This document shows positions 1-8,625 of a stretch of 64,000 nucleotides of DNA, piece after piece. A program made the translations under genes and the position numbers. Under the pieces are notes generated by a model. That model had not been told where the DNA came from and searched no databases. It saw only the letters and a list, made by a program, of their open reading frames with translations. The stretch is from an uncultured Massilia sp. (GTDB taxonomy: Bacteria > Pseudomonadota > Gammaproteobacteria > Burkholderiales > Burkholderiaceae_D), in assembly GCF_913773735.1 (NCBI RefSeq), contig NZ_CAJYEB010000015.1, positions 1 to 64,000 on the forward strand, given 5' to 3'. Within the stretch, counting starts at the first letter, position 1, and every line of letters starts with the position of its first letter.

Positions 1-1
1 G

Positions 2-109
2 GGCGCCGACCATTACGAACAGCAATACCGTGACCGGGTCATCAAGCAGCTGCATCGGCGTGCCGCACAATTTGGCTATGCACTCCAACCACAGGAGGCA
101 CCGGCGTAG
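2..109 (+). pseudogene. C-terminal fragment of a probable transposase, cut by the window edge
   Basis: An open frame enters from the left edge and stops at TAG 107-109 after 35 codons. The visible tail has a basic helix (YRDRVIKQLHRRAA) followed by FGYAL and a short acidic end, a style seen at the C-terminus of several insertion-sequence transposases. The catalytic part lies outside the window, so the family cannot be assigned. The neighbour on the right is a decayed IS3-type gene, which supports an IS-rich patch. This could be an intact gene reaching in from the left. Confidence 0.4.
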
Positions 110-139
110 AGGTGAGTTTCTTAGGAAGCCGCGGTGTAC

Positions 140-775
140 TTTGCCAAGAAATTTGAACAAGGTACATCTCCATTGTTGAATTACAGGACCAATTTCCGGT
201 GCGGCGGTTGTGCAAAGTGCTTGGTGTGCATCCCAGTAGTTTCTGTGCTTGGCGTTTGCACCCTGAAAGTAAGCATGCTAAGGAAGACAAGCGCTTGCTG
301 GTTTCGATCAAGGAGTCAAGGTTGGAAGGTGGCAGCGTCTATGGTCACCGCAAGGTCAGCGATGGTTTGCGCTAGCTGGGTGAACATTGCGGTATCAATC
401 GCCTTTACCGTCTGATGCGTTCGGCCGGGATCCAATCGCAACTGGATACGCCAAGCGAAAGTAAAAACGCGGCGGTGCGCCTTCGCTGGTGGCGCCGAAT
501 CATATGCAGCGCCAAGTCGACGTGCACGAACCCAATCGAATTTGGGTAACGGATATTATTTACATCCGCATGCATGAAGCCTGGCTCTATCTGGCCGTCG
601 TACTCGACCTGTTCTCGCGCCAGGTGGTCAACTGGTCTATTAGTTTGCGCATTGATCGCGAGCTGGCCGTGAATGCGCTTTTGATGGTCGTCTGGCGTCG
701 ACAGCCCAAGACTACGGTGATTGTGCACTCCGACCAGGATAGGCAATTCAGCAGTCACGACTGGAGCGATTCCTG
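140..775 (+). pseudogene. IS3-family transposase orfB remnant, multiply disrupted
   Basis: Pieces of an IS3-family DDE transposase appear in two frames. From about 178 the frame reads QFPVRRLCKVLGVHPSS, then a region ending YGHRKVSDGLR, which meets an in-frame TAG near 373, then LGEHCGINRLYRLMRSAG. A frame change near 485 leads into the integrase-core part: WVTDIIYIRMHE, LYLAVVLDLFSRQVV and IVHSDQDRQFSSHDW, carrying the first two catalytic aspartates. Similarity ends after SHDW near 770, so the third catalytic residue and the C-terminus are missing. Codon use is less GC-rich than in the flanking genes. The element cannot encode an active enzyme. The basis is motif recognition only. Confidence 0.75.
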
Positions 776-880
776 AATGCGCACATACGCTTACCTCCAC
801 GTTGCTGATGCAGTCGCAGAAGTATCCGAGCGCAGCAGTAAATCGATAATGCTGGCGAGCAATCTAGTTTAGTCGCTCTT

Positions 881-1786
881 TTAGGTGTGTAGTCGCCTTA
901 ATAGATGGAATTGACAGCCGCCACCGACCAGCGCGACGCCGGAACTGGTGTGGTGCGGACTGCGGAATGGCCGCCGGCGCCAGCGCTCGATGGCGAAGCC
1001 GCCCGCCAGCGACTGCAGCGCCGCCGTCTCCAGCGCCTCGTCCTCGCTCATGGGCGGCAGCAGGCCGGGAAAGCGCGCCGCCAGCATGCTTTTTCCCGCG
1101 CCCGGCGGACCGGCCAGCAGGATCGAGTGCAGGCCGGCCGCCGCCACTTCGAGCGCGCGCTTGACCTGCTTCTGGCCCTTGACGTCGGCAAAGTCGGGAT
1201 AGACGGGCGCCTGTTCCAGCAGGGCGGGGCGGTAGCGTGCCAGGCGGCCGTCGTCGGACTTGGCGGCGAAGTGCGCGCACACCTCCAGCAGCGTGGCGGC
1301 CGGGTAGATAGCGGCGTCCTGCACCAGCGCGGCCTCGTCGGCGTTCGCGGCCGGCAGGATGAAGCGGCGCGGCGGCACGTCGCCATCCTGCCGGCGCAGC
1401 ATCGCGAAGCTCATGGCCAGCGCGCCGCGCACGGGGCGCAACTGGCCCGACAGCGACAGCTCGCCGGCGAATTCGTAGGCGTCCATTTCCGCGTACGGCA
1501 CCTGTTCGGACGCGGCCAGGATGCCCAGCGCGATGGGCAGGTCGAAGCGGCCCGATTCCTTGGGCAGTTCGGCCGGCGCCAGGTTGATGGTGATGCGCCG
1601 GTTGGGCACCTCGAAGCCGGAATTCTGCAGCGCGGCGCGCACCCGGTCCTTCGATTCGCGCACCTCGGCGTCGGGCAGGCCGACGATGTTCATCGCTGGC
1701 AGGCCGTTGGCCAGGTGGACTTCGACGCTGACGGCGGGCGCATCCATGCCGGACAGGGCGCGGCTGTGGAGGACGGCGAGGCTCAT
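881..1786 (-). pseudogene. comM: comM/YifB magnesium-chelatase-like AAA+ ATPase, 3' half lost
   Basis: ComM is a hexameric branch-migration helicase that helps integrate incoming DNA during natural transformation. The reading frame starts at ATG 1786 (MSLAVLHSRAL) and matches the family through the N-terminal Lon-protease-like domain (VHLANGLPAMNIVGLPD, IAHIPF-type RRITINLAPAELPKE) and the Walker A motif GPPGAGKS. It follows the family as far as PHHTSSGVALVGGG. After about position 917 the frame runs into unrelated sequence and stops, giving roughly 300 residues against about 500 normally. Walker B, the arginine finger and the C-terminal domain are absent. The break coincides with the end of the IS-derived patch, so insertion or recombination is the probable cause. 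An upstream extension to 1885 is open but unlike the family. Confidence 0.85.
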
Positions 1787-1859
1787 GGCTTCCTTGGGCG
1801 GTGACGATGACCTGCCACATCTTAAGGAGCGTCCGCGGCCCCGGCTTGCGGGCGGACAG

Positions 1860-3248
1860 TCAGAACACCGAATAGCGCGCGGCAACGGTCCCGATCGTCA
1901 GTACGGCCTCGAGGAAGACGAGGACCAGGATGCCGGCGCCGGCGACGTCCTTGCTCCAGAGCGCCTTGCGTCCCAGCGTCCACGCCAGCAGGCTCGCGCC
2001 CAGCGCCAGCAGGGGCAGGAAGTAGCGTCCCTGCACGCCTTCGACGGTGGGAAAGCCGATCGGCGTCCAGTACAGGTACAGCGCGGTCATCACCAGCAGC
2101 ACGCAGCCGCCCAGCACGACGGCGCCGTGCGCCAGCAGCAGGACGACCCGCTTCGACAGGGCGTGCGCCTCGCTGCCCAGCGCCAGCAGCACGGCGGGGA
2201 TGGGCAGCAGGTAGGCCGGCAGGGGCAGCGGGACGGTCAGCCATCCCAGCACGCCCACGAACTCGCGGTAGTAGAACGCGCGCCAGTACAGCGAATGCAG
2301 CACGGCGACGAGGTAGTGCACGGGATGTTGGATGACGTAGGCGAGCTGCGCGGCCATGCCGGTACCCGCCTTGACGGTGACGACGGCCGCCGCCGAATAG
2401 CGCATCCAGAGCACCGTCGCCAGCAGCGTCGCGCACAGGATCGCGGCGTGCCGCAGGACGGCCCTGGTGCGCGCTTGGGTGAACAGGACCTGGGCGAAGC
2501 CGAGCAGCAGCAGCGGGACGTAGGTCGGCTTGAGCAGGCAGAACGCCAGCGCGCAGGCCAGCGCCAGTGCGCTGTCGGCCGCCGACCAGCGGTCGGCGAC
2601 GATGCGGTTCAGCACCAGCGCGGTAAACAGGAAGGCCGAGGAAATCACGATGGCGTCGGTCGACACCGACGCGTACAGGAACACCGCCATCGGCAGCAGG
2701 GCCGCGAAGGCGGCCAGTTCGCGCCCGACGGGCAGCAGGCGCAGTCCCCAGGCGATCAGGGCCAGCGCGGCCAGGCCGTTGGCCAGGCGCGCCATGTACA
2801 GCAGCGCGAGCGGCCCGGCGCCCAGCAGCCGGCCGACGCCGATCGCGCCGGCCTGCGGCAGGTAGGCCAGCGGCGCATAGTAGGCGGCGCCGGAAAAGAC
2901 GGTGTATTCGCGCCGCTCCGGTTCGAGCGGCATGCGCAGCTGCGCGAACGTCGCGCCCAGCGGCCGCGGCCCCACCGGCCGCACGTCGGCGTGGATCGCC
3001 GTCGTGCCGAGGAAGTGCTCGACGAGGCGCGACAGGGACGAGGGCAGGCTGCCGCCCGAGGTGCCGTGCGCGACGTCGCCGAGCATCTTGCCTTCGCTGA
3101 TCTGGTAGGCGCGGAAAAAGTGCTGGGCCTCGTCGGGCGCCTGGAACGGCGGGGTGATGAAGATCAGCGAGAGGACGGTCAACAGGCCCAGGCATAGCCA
3201 CGATGGCAGGAAGGGGACGGCCATCCGGCGCGCTGGAGAAGTCGTCAT
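1860..3248 (-). CDS. DUF2142 family polytopic membrane protein
   Basis: This 462-residue protein has a short cytoplasmic N-terminus and about ten or more hydrophobic segments spread over its length. Just after the first membrane helix it has FITPPFQAPDEAQHFFRAYQ, the acidic PDE..HF signature at the start of DUF2142 proteins. These resemble polyprenyl-phosphate-dependent glycosyltransferases (GT-C fold) and are usually found near surface-polysaccharide genes. No other glycan gene is close by here. The gene ends 74 bases upstream of the comM start on the same strand and separates comM from ubiK. Donor and acceptor cannot be inferred from sequence. The family assignment is fairly firm; the enzymatic role is inference. 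Confidence 0.7.
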   Translation of the reverse strand: MTTSPARRMAVPFLPSWLCLGLLTVLSLIFITPPFQAPDEAQHFFRAYQISEGKMLGDVAHGTSGGSLPSSLSRLVEHFLGTTAIHADVRPVGPRPLGATFAQLRMPLEPERREYTVFSGAAYYAPLAYLPQAGAIGVGRLLGAGPLALLYMARLANGLAALALIAWGLRLLPVGRELAAFAALLPMAVFLYASVSTDAIVISSAFLFTALVLNRIVADRWSAADSALALACALAFCLLKPTYVPLLLLGFAQVLFTQARTRAVLRHAAILCATLLATVLWMRYSAAAVVTVKAGTGMAAQLAYVIQHPVHYLVAVLHSLYWRAFYYREFVGVLGWLTVPLPLPAYLLPIPAVLLALGSEAHALSKRVVLLLAHGAVVLGGCVLLVMTALYLYWTPIGFPTVEGVQGRYFLPLLALGASLLAWTLGRKALWSKDVAGAGILVLVFLEAVLTIGTVAARYSVF

Positions 3249-3437
3249 TGGCTGCGGCTCGCAAAGTCGGGTTGAAGACGGTCGCGTTCGCCAGAACTGC
3301 GCCGATTTGCCAAGATTCTATGACAAAACGGCAATAAATAGAAATAATATCAAGCAACCGGGCGTTACCGGAGGGCATCGCCAGACGGTCGGCCTCGCGC
3401 TCCCGGGCGCCTCTCTGGTAAGGTGGCGCATCCCGTC

Positions 3438-3755
3438 ATGGCGGACATGGTCCGCCCCTCGTCCATGCACCGATTGATCGCCGCCTGTATCGCCATCGCC
3501 GTCCTGTTCTGCATCCTGTGCGGACCGGCGTGGTACGTCGCTCTGCGCCTGTGGCGGCGCGGCGACCTCGGGGCCTTCCGGCCCCTGCGCGCCGTGTGGG
3601 TGGCGCAGGTGGTGCTGGCGTGCGGCCTGCTGTTCGCCTTCGACACGGCCGGCTTGCCGGATCCGGCGGCCTGGATCGCCGCAACGGTGGCGGGCGTCAG
3701 CCTCGGTGGCGCCGCGCTGTTCGGCGCCTGGCGCCTGGTGCGGCGACCGGCCTGA
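3438..3755 (+). CDS. small membrane protein of unknown function
   Basis: This is a 105-residue hypothetical protein with three hydrophobic segments: LIAACIAIAVLFCILCGPAWYV type, a second centred on VVLACGLLF, and a third on IAATVAGVSLGGAALF. The ATG at 3438 has AAGGTGG about eleven bases upstream; ATG 3465 and a GTG at 3423 are alternatives. It is transcribed divergently from the DUF2142 gene and convergently with ubiK. No family is recognised. The clean run of membrane helices and the positive loop residues (RLWRRGD) argue for a real gene. Confidence 0.5.
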   Translation: MADMVRPSSMHRLIAACIAIAVLFCILCGPAWYVALRLWRRGDLGAFRPLRAVWVAQVVLACGLLFAFDTAGLPDPAAWIAATVAGVSLGGAALFGAWRLVRRPA

Positions 3756-3803
3756 CGCCTCCCGCGGCGCCGGCCGCCGGCCGCCGGCCGTTGCTCCAGG
3801 GTT
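3756..3803. repeat. short GGCCGCC tandem run between convergent genes
   Basis: Between the small membrane protein and ubiK the sequence has tandem CGGCCGC units that can fold into a GC-only hairpin. It could end transcription from either side, but it has no U-tract. Confidence 0.3.
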
Positions 3804-4049
3804 TCAGGCCTTGGTGTCGGCCGCCAGCTTCGCTTCCAGTTCCGCCACGCGCGCTTCCAGCGCGTCCAGCTTGGCGCGCGTCTTGGCCAGCACCTGCGCC
3901 TGGATGTCGAATTCCTCGCGCGTCACCAGGTCCAGCTTCGAGAAGCCCTGGGTCATCATGGCCTTGACGTTGCGTTCGATGTCCTTGGCCGGGGAGTTCT
4001 CGATTGCCTGGTTGAGCTTGCCTTGCAAGTCGTTGAAGAAGCTATTCAT
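3804..4049 (-). CDS. ubiK: accessory factor UbiK family protein (YqiC/BMFP)
   Basis: This 81-residue protein starts at ATG 4049 (MNSFFNDLQGKLNQAIENSP). It matches the UbiK/YqiC layout: an amphipathic N-terminal helix, then a predicted coiled coil (AKTRAKLDALEARVAELEAKLA). UbiK binds the UbiJ lipid carrier and helps aerobic ubiquinone synthesis; older work describes the family as membrane-fusogenic. The frame stays open to 4250, but the start at 4049 gives the family length. Divergence from the porin-glnK-amtB operon across a shared 324-base region is typical of betaproteobacteria. Confidence 0.85.
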   Translation of the reverse strand: MNSFFNDLQGKLNQAIENSPAKDIERNVKAMMTQGFSKLDLVTREEFDIQAQVLAKTRAKLDALEARVAELEAKLAADTKA

Positions 4050-4077
4050 TTGACGGATTCCTAAATGCGACGTGGGA

Positions 4078-4093
4078 TGCACCAATATGGTGC
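4078..4093. promoter_or_regulatory. NtrC-type binding site (perfect dyad)
   Basis: TGCACC, four bases (AATA), then TGGTGC forms the inverted repeat typical of NtrC enhancer sites. It lies about 125 bases upstream of the sigma-54-type promoter, a normal enhancer distance, and controls a glnK-amtB operon, the classic NtrC target. Confidence 0.7.
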
Positions 4094-4108
4094 GTTGGCG
4101 CCTGAAAT

Positions 4109-4120
4109 GGTGCGCGCACC
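4109..4120. promoter_or_regulatory. second NtrC-like dyad, shorter spacer
   Basis: GGTGC, two bases, GCACC lies 16 bases after the first dyad. The half-sites match the NtrC half-site, but their order is inverted. It may be an auxiliary site that pairs with the upstream dyad for cooperative binding. It is weaker evidence on its own in GC-rich DNA. Confidence 0.4.
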
Positions 4121-4217
4121 GCGGCCGCGCACGTATCGGGACGTCGTTTGTTTTTTTGAAACCAAAAAGTGGAGGTCGAATGCCTGAAAAACAAGGGTTA
4201 TTCGATGTTCCACGAGC

Positions 4218-4233
4218 TGGCACGCATCCTGCT
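4218..4233 (+). promoter_or_regulatory. sigma-54 promoter for the porin-glnK-amtB operon
   Basis: TGGCACGCATCCTGCT matches the sigma-54 consensus TGGCACGNNNNTTGCW at every fixed position but one (C for the first T of TTGC), with correct GG-GC spacing. Transcription would start near 4245, leaving about 129 bases of leader before the porin ATG at 4374. Confidence 0.75.
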
Positions 4234-4373
4234 AAACAACCTGCAAACATAAGAATCCCAACAAACCGCCGCGCACGATGCGGCGATTTGACGAGCTTCC
4301 GACGACAGGATCGCGAACACGGATTGTAAACCGCATCATCAGCACACGTTCAAAACATAACAGGGAGTCTCGT

Positions 4374-5111
4374 ATGAAGCGATTCAGCAGCAAATGGACC
4401 CACGTGGCACTACTGGCGGCAACCGTGTGGACGACCGGCCAGGCCGGCGCGCAGGAACAGCAACCCGAGCATGCGGTCAGCTACAACGTCGCCGTGACCA
4501 GCGATTACCGCTACCGCGGCCTGTCGCAGTCGCGCCTCGACCCGGCCATCTCGGGCGGCGCCGACTACACCCATAACCCGACCGGCTTCTACGTCGGCAC
4601 CTGGCTGAGCTCGATCAAGTGGACCAAGGACCTGGGCGGCGACGGCAACCTCGAATGGGACGTCTACGGCGGCAAGCGCGGCAACATCACCGACAGCATC
4701 ACCTACGACGTCGGCGGCCTGTACTACTGGTATCCGGACAACGGCCTGAGCCCGAATGCGAACACCTTCGAACTGTACGGCCAGCTCGGCTTCGGCCCGG
4801 CCTACGTCAAGTACTCGCACTCCACCACGAACCTGTTCGGCACGCCGGACAGCAAGCAGAGCGGCTACCTCGACGTGGGCGCGAACGTCGACGTCGGCGA
4901 AGGCTTCGTGCTGAACCTGCACGCCGGCCACCAGCGCATCCGCAACAACAGCGCGCTCTCGTATTCCGACTACAAGATCGGCGTGACCAAGGACTTCGGC
5001 GTCGCCTCCGTCGCCCTGGCCTGGATCAAAGCCGACATCGTGTCGCTGAGTCCCGACGGCAAAAACCTCGGCAAGTCGGCGGCCTTGCTTACCGTGTCAA
5101 AAACTTTCTGA
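4374..5111 (+). CDS. TorF-family putative outer-membrane porin
   Basis: This 245-residue protein has a signal peptide (MKRFSSKWTHVALLAATVW..., cut after GQAGA) and a beta-barrel-like body with alternating residues and many aromatic girdle positions. The opening YNVAVTSDYRYRGLSQS is the hallmark of the TIGR02001 conserved porin-like family, and the C-terminus ends in phenylalanine (LLTVSKTF) as expected for a Bam substrate. ATG 4374 follows AGGGAG with good spacing. It is the first gene after the sigma-54 promoter and its stop lies 12 bases before glnK, so it is probably co-transcribed with the ammonium uptake genes. Passage of a nitrogen source through the outer membrane is inferred from context, not shown by the sequence. 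Confidence 0.8.
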   Translation: MKRFSSKWTHVALLAATVWTTGQAGAQEQQPEHAVSYNVAVTSDYRYRGLSQSRLDPAISGGADYTHNPTGFYVGTWLSSIKWTKDLGGDGNLEWDVYGGKRGNITDSITYDVGGLYYWYPDNGLSPNANTFELYGQLGFGPAYVKYSHSTTNLFGTPDSKQSGYLDVGANVDVGEGFVLNLHAGHQRIRNNSALSYSDYKIGVTKDFGVASVALAWIKADIVSLSPDGKNLGKSAALLTVSKTF

Positions 5112-5462
<351 letters not shown>

Positions 5463-5471
5463 GGGGAAACC

Positions 5472-7025
5472 ATGATCCATACCATCAATAAACTGATCGC
5501 AGGCGTATCGTGCGCCGTGGCCCTGACCGTGGCCTCCAGTATCGCGACCCCGGCCATGGCGCAGGAAGCATCCAAGGCGGCGCCGGCCGCCGCCACGGCC
5601 GCCGCCGCCGCGCCGGCTGCGGCGCCGGCCGCCGCAGCGCCCGCCGCCGCAGCGCCCGCCGCCGCAGCAGCAGCCCCGGCCGCCCCGGCCGCCGCCCCCA
5701 CCGCACAGAAGGGCGATACCGCCTGGATGTTCGTCGCCACCCTGCTGGTGATCATGATGACCATCCCGGGCCTGGCCCTGTTCTACGGCGGCCTGGTGCG
5801 CGCCAAGAACATGCTGTCGGTGCTGATGCAGGTGTTCATGATCTTCGCGGTCATCATCGTGCTGTGGTGCCTGTACGGCTATTCGCTGGCCTTCACCGAG
5901 AACAATGCCTTCATCGGCGGCTTCGACCGCGCCTTCCTGAAGGGCATCTGGGATCCGGCCAAGGCGACGTTCGCCACCGCCGCCACCTTCAGCAAGGGTG
6001 TGGTCATCCCCGAATTCATCTTCGTGGCCTTCCAGGGCACCTTCGCCGCCATTACCTGCGGCCTGATCGTCGGCGCCTTCGCCGAGCGCGCCCGCTTCTC
6101 GGCCGTGCTGCTGTTCATGGTCCTGTGGTTCACCTTCGGCTACCTGCCGGTCGCCCACATGGTCTGGTTCTGGACCGGCCCTGACGCCATCACCGCCGCT
6201 TCGCTGGCCACCGAAACCGCCAAGGGCGGCTGGCTGTGGCAGAAGGGCGCGCTGGACACCGCCGGCGGCACCGTCGTGCACATCAACGCCGCCGTCGCCG
6301 GCCTGGTGGGCGCCATCCTGATCGGCAAGCGCGTCGGCTACGGCCGCGAGTCGATGGCTCCGCACTCGCTGACCATGACCATGATCGGCGCCTCGCTGCT
6401 GTGGGTGGGCTGGTTCGGCTTCAACGCCGGCTCGGCGCTGGAAGCGGGCGACATCGCCGCACTGGCCTTCCTGAACACCCTGCTGGCCACCGCCGCCGCC
6501 ACCGTGTCGTGGGTCTTCGGCGAGTGGATCACCAAGGGCAAGCCGTCGATGCTGGGCGGCGCCTCGGGCGCAGTGGCCGGCCTGGTCGCCATCACCCCGG
6601 CCTGCGGCTTCGTCGGCCCGATGGGCGCACTGATCATCGGCCTGGTGGCCGGCATCGTCTGCCTGTGGGGCGTGAACGGCCTGAAGCGCATGATCGGCGC
6701 CGACGACTCGCTGGACGTGTTCGGCGTGCACGGCGTGGGCGGCATCCTGGGTGCGCTGCTGACCGGCGTGTTCGCCGCGCCGCAACTGGGCGGCCAGGGC
6801 ATCTTCGACTACACCACCAACGCCATGTCGGCCGATCCGTACTCGATCGCCGGCCAGGTGCTGATCCAGGCCGAGGCCGTGGGCACCACCATCGTCTGGT
6901 CGGCCGTGGTCTCCTTCATCGCCTACAAGATCGTCGACGTGGTCATCGGCCTGCGCGTGGCCGAAGACCAGGAACGCGAAGGCCTGGACGTCACCAGCCA
7001 CGGCGAATCGGCCTACCACTCCTAA
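5472..7025 (+). CDS. amtB: ammonium transporter AmtB
   Basis: This 517-residue protein has a cleavable signal peptide (MIHTINKLIAGVSC..., ending AMAQ). An Ala/Pro-rich stretch of about 45 residues follows, and then the eleven-helix Amt channel begins near WMFVATLLVIMMTIPGLALFYGG. Conserved pore features are visible: FYGGLVR, the GGTVVHINAAVAGLVGA region with the first pore histidine, and DVFGVHGVGGILGALLTGVF with the second. It conducts ammonium, NH3 or both across the inner membrane and is gated by GlnK from the preceding gene. The low-complexity insert is unusual against the E. coli protein and is encoded by tandem GC repeats. A strong terminator follows. Confidence 0.95.
   Translation: MIHTINKLIAGVSCAVALTVASSIATPAMAQEASKAAPAAATAAAAAPAAAPAAAAPAAAAPAAAAAAPAAPAAAPTAQKGDTAWMFVATLLVIMMTIPGLALFYGGLVRAKNMLSVLMQVFMIFAVIIVLWCLYGYSLAFTENNAFIGGFDRAFLKGIWDPAKATFATAATFSKGVVIPEFIFVAFQGTFAAITCGLIVGAFAERARFSAVLLFMVLWFTFGYLPVAHMVWFWTGPDAITAASLATETAKGGWLWQKGALDTAGGTVVHINAAVAGLVGAILIGKRVGYGRESMAPHSLTMTMIGASLLWVGWFGFNAGSALEAGDIAALAFLNTLLATAAATVSWVFGEWITKGKPSMLGGASGAVAGLVAITPACGFVGPMGALIIGLVAGIVCLWGVNGLKRMIGADDSLDVFGVHGVGGILGALLTGVFAAPQLGGQGIFDYTTNAMSADPYSIAGQVLIQAEAVGTTIVWSAVVSFIAYKIVDVVIGLRVAEDQEREGLDVTSHGESAYHS
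5577..5703 (+). repeat. Ala/Pro-coding low-complexity repeat inside amtB
   Basis: Imperfect tandem copies of GCCGCCGCAGCGCC and related units encode the Ala/Pro linker between the AmtB signal peptide and its first channel helix. The units are in-frame multiples, so slippage could change linker length without breaking the gene. Confidence 0.6.
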
Positions 7026-7050
7026 TCTCCTGCGTCGTTCCGACGTTCGA

Positions 7051-7076
7051 AGCGCCCTGCGGGGCGCTTTTTTTAT
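7051..7076 (+). terminator. intrinsic terminator after amtB
   Basis: AAGCGCCC, loop TGCG, GGGCGCTT followed by a run of seven or more T. It closes the porin-glnK-amtB operon. Confidence 0.9.
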
Positions 7077-7187
7077 TGCCTGCCGGGCCATGGCCTTTAA
7101 AATGCGCTCTGCCGCCCCCACGTGAGCCACCCACACCGCCAAAAATAAGAGAGCGCCCGCGCTCTGATGCCTGAAGGACGTCCCAGT

Positions 7188-8489
7188 ATGGTTCCACATC
7201 TCGCCACAGCCCTGTCCGGTCCCCTGCTGGACCTGGAAAAGAAGATCCTCGAAGCCACGCCCGCCATCGAGCGCTGGTTCCGCCTCGAGTGGCAGGAACA
7301 TACGCCGCCGTTCTACTGTTCGGTGGACCTGCGCAACGCCGGCTACAAGCTGGCGCCGGTCGACACCAACCTGTTCCCGGGCGGCTTCAACAACCTGTCC
7401 ACCGAGATGCTGCCGCTGACCGTGCAGGCGGCGATGGCGGCGATCGACAAGTACTGCCCGGACGCGCGCAACCTCCTGCTGATCCCGGAAAGCCATACGC
7501 GCAACCCGCACTACCTGCAGAACGTCCAGCGCCTGATGCAGATCTTCCGCCAGACCGGCCTGCACGTGCGACTGGGCTCGCTGTCGCCCGAGGTGACGGA
7601 ACCGACGCCGTTGGCGTTGCCTGATGGAAACATGCTGGTGGTGGAGCCGCTGGTGCGCTCGCCCAATGGCCGCCGCGTCGGCCTGGCCGACTTCGACCCG
7701 TGCACGATCCTGCTGAACAACGACCTGTCCGCCGGCATCCCGTCGATCCTGGAAAACATCCACGAGCAGTCGCTGCTGCCGCCGCTGCACGCCGGCTGGG
7801 CGCTGCGCCGCAAGAGCAACCACTTCAAGGCCTTCGACGAAGTGGCCAAGAAGTTCGGCAAGCTGATCGACATCGACCCCTGGCTGGTCAACCCCCTGCA
7901 CACCAAGTGCGCCGAAGTGAACTTCGCCGAGGATACGGGCCTGGAAAGCCTGGCCGACAGCGTGTCCGCGCTGTTGTCGAAGATCAAGAAGAAGTACAAG
8001 GAATACGGGATGAAGGACCAGAAGCCCTTCGTCATCGTCAAGCCCGACGCCGGCACCTACGGCATGGGCATCATGACCGTCAAGGATGCCAGCGAGGTCA
8101 AGGACCTGAGCCGCAAGCAGCGCGACCGGATGTCGGTCATCAAGGATGGCGTGACCATCACCGACATGATGATCCAGGAAGGCGTGCCGACCTTCGAGTC
8201 GATCAACGACGCGGTGGCGGAGCCGGTCGTGTACATGATCGACCGCTACGTGGTGGGCGGCTTCTACCGCGTGCACGCCGAGCGCGGCGTCGACCAGAAC
8301 CTGAACGCGCCGGGCTCGCAGTACGTGCCGCTGGCATTCGCCCAGCAGCACGCGGTGCCGGACCTGAAGGCCAAGCCGGGCACGGCGGCGCCGAACCGCT
8401 TCTATGTGTACGGCGTGGTGGCCAGGCTGGCGCTGCTGGCGGCGTCACTGGAGCTGGAGCGCACGGATCCGGATCCGGAAATTTATTGA
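7188..8489 (+). CDS. gshA: glutamate-cysteine ligase, proteobacterial GshA type
   Basis: This 433-residue enzyme makes gamma-glutamylcysteine, the first step of glutathione synthesis. It belongs to the TIGR02049 type found in beta- and some gammaproteobacteria, not the E. coli GshA family. Recognisable stretches are SVDLRNAGYKLAPVDTNLFPGGFNN near the N-terminus, LIPESHTRNPHYL, FVIVKPDAGTYGMGIMTV (ATP-grasp-like) and FYRVH near the end. ATG 7188 gives the family start; the frame is open 21 bases further. The second enzyme gene, gshB, is 1 kb downstream on the same strand, separated by a minus-strand methyltransferase gene. It therefore has its own promoter, probably in 7077-7187. Confidence 0.92.
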   Translation: MVPHLATALSGPLLDLEKKILEATPAIERWFRLEWQEHTPPFYCSVDLRNAGYKLAPVDTNLFPGGFNNLSTEMLPLTVQAAMAAIDKYCPDARNLLLIPESHTRNPHYLQNVQRLMQIFRQTGLHVRLGSLSPEVTEPTPLALPDGNMLVVEPLVRSPNGRRVGLADFDPCTILLNNDLSAGIPSILENIHEQSLLPPLHAGWALRRKSNHFKAFDEVAKKFGKLIDIDPWLVNPLHTKCAEVNFAEDTGLESLADSVSALLSKIKKKYKEYGMKDQKPFVIVKPDAGTYGMGIMTVKDASEVKDLSRKQRDRMSVIKDGVTITDMMIQEGVPTFESINDAVAEPVVYMIDRYVVGGFYRVHAERGVDQNLNAPGSQYVPLAFAQQHAVPDLKAKPGTAAPNRFYVYGVVARLALLAASLELERTDPDPEIY

Positions 8490-8597
8490 TCCGGCGCGCG
8501 GGCCGATGTTGCGCGGGGATCTGTTGCTTCGCCTGGCATCGGCTTCGTGTATCGGCTTCGTGTGCGGTTTCGACGGCCTGGATGGCGCGTATCGCCG

Positions 8598-8625
8598 CGT
8601 GGACGGGGGACCCGTCCACCCTACA
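8598..8625 (+). repeat. REP-like hairpin, copy 1
   Basis: GTGGACGGG, GGA, CCCGTCCAC followed by CCTACA. The nine-base-pair stem, G-rich loop and CCTAC flank match the copies at 27745, 27784 and 51325. It lies between convergent gshA and the methyltransferase gene and could also end transcription. Confidence 0.6.

Noticed and set aside
905..1804. Plus-strand frame opposite comM
   Set aside because: Shadow frame; the minus strand carries the YifB/ComM signature.
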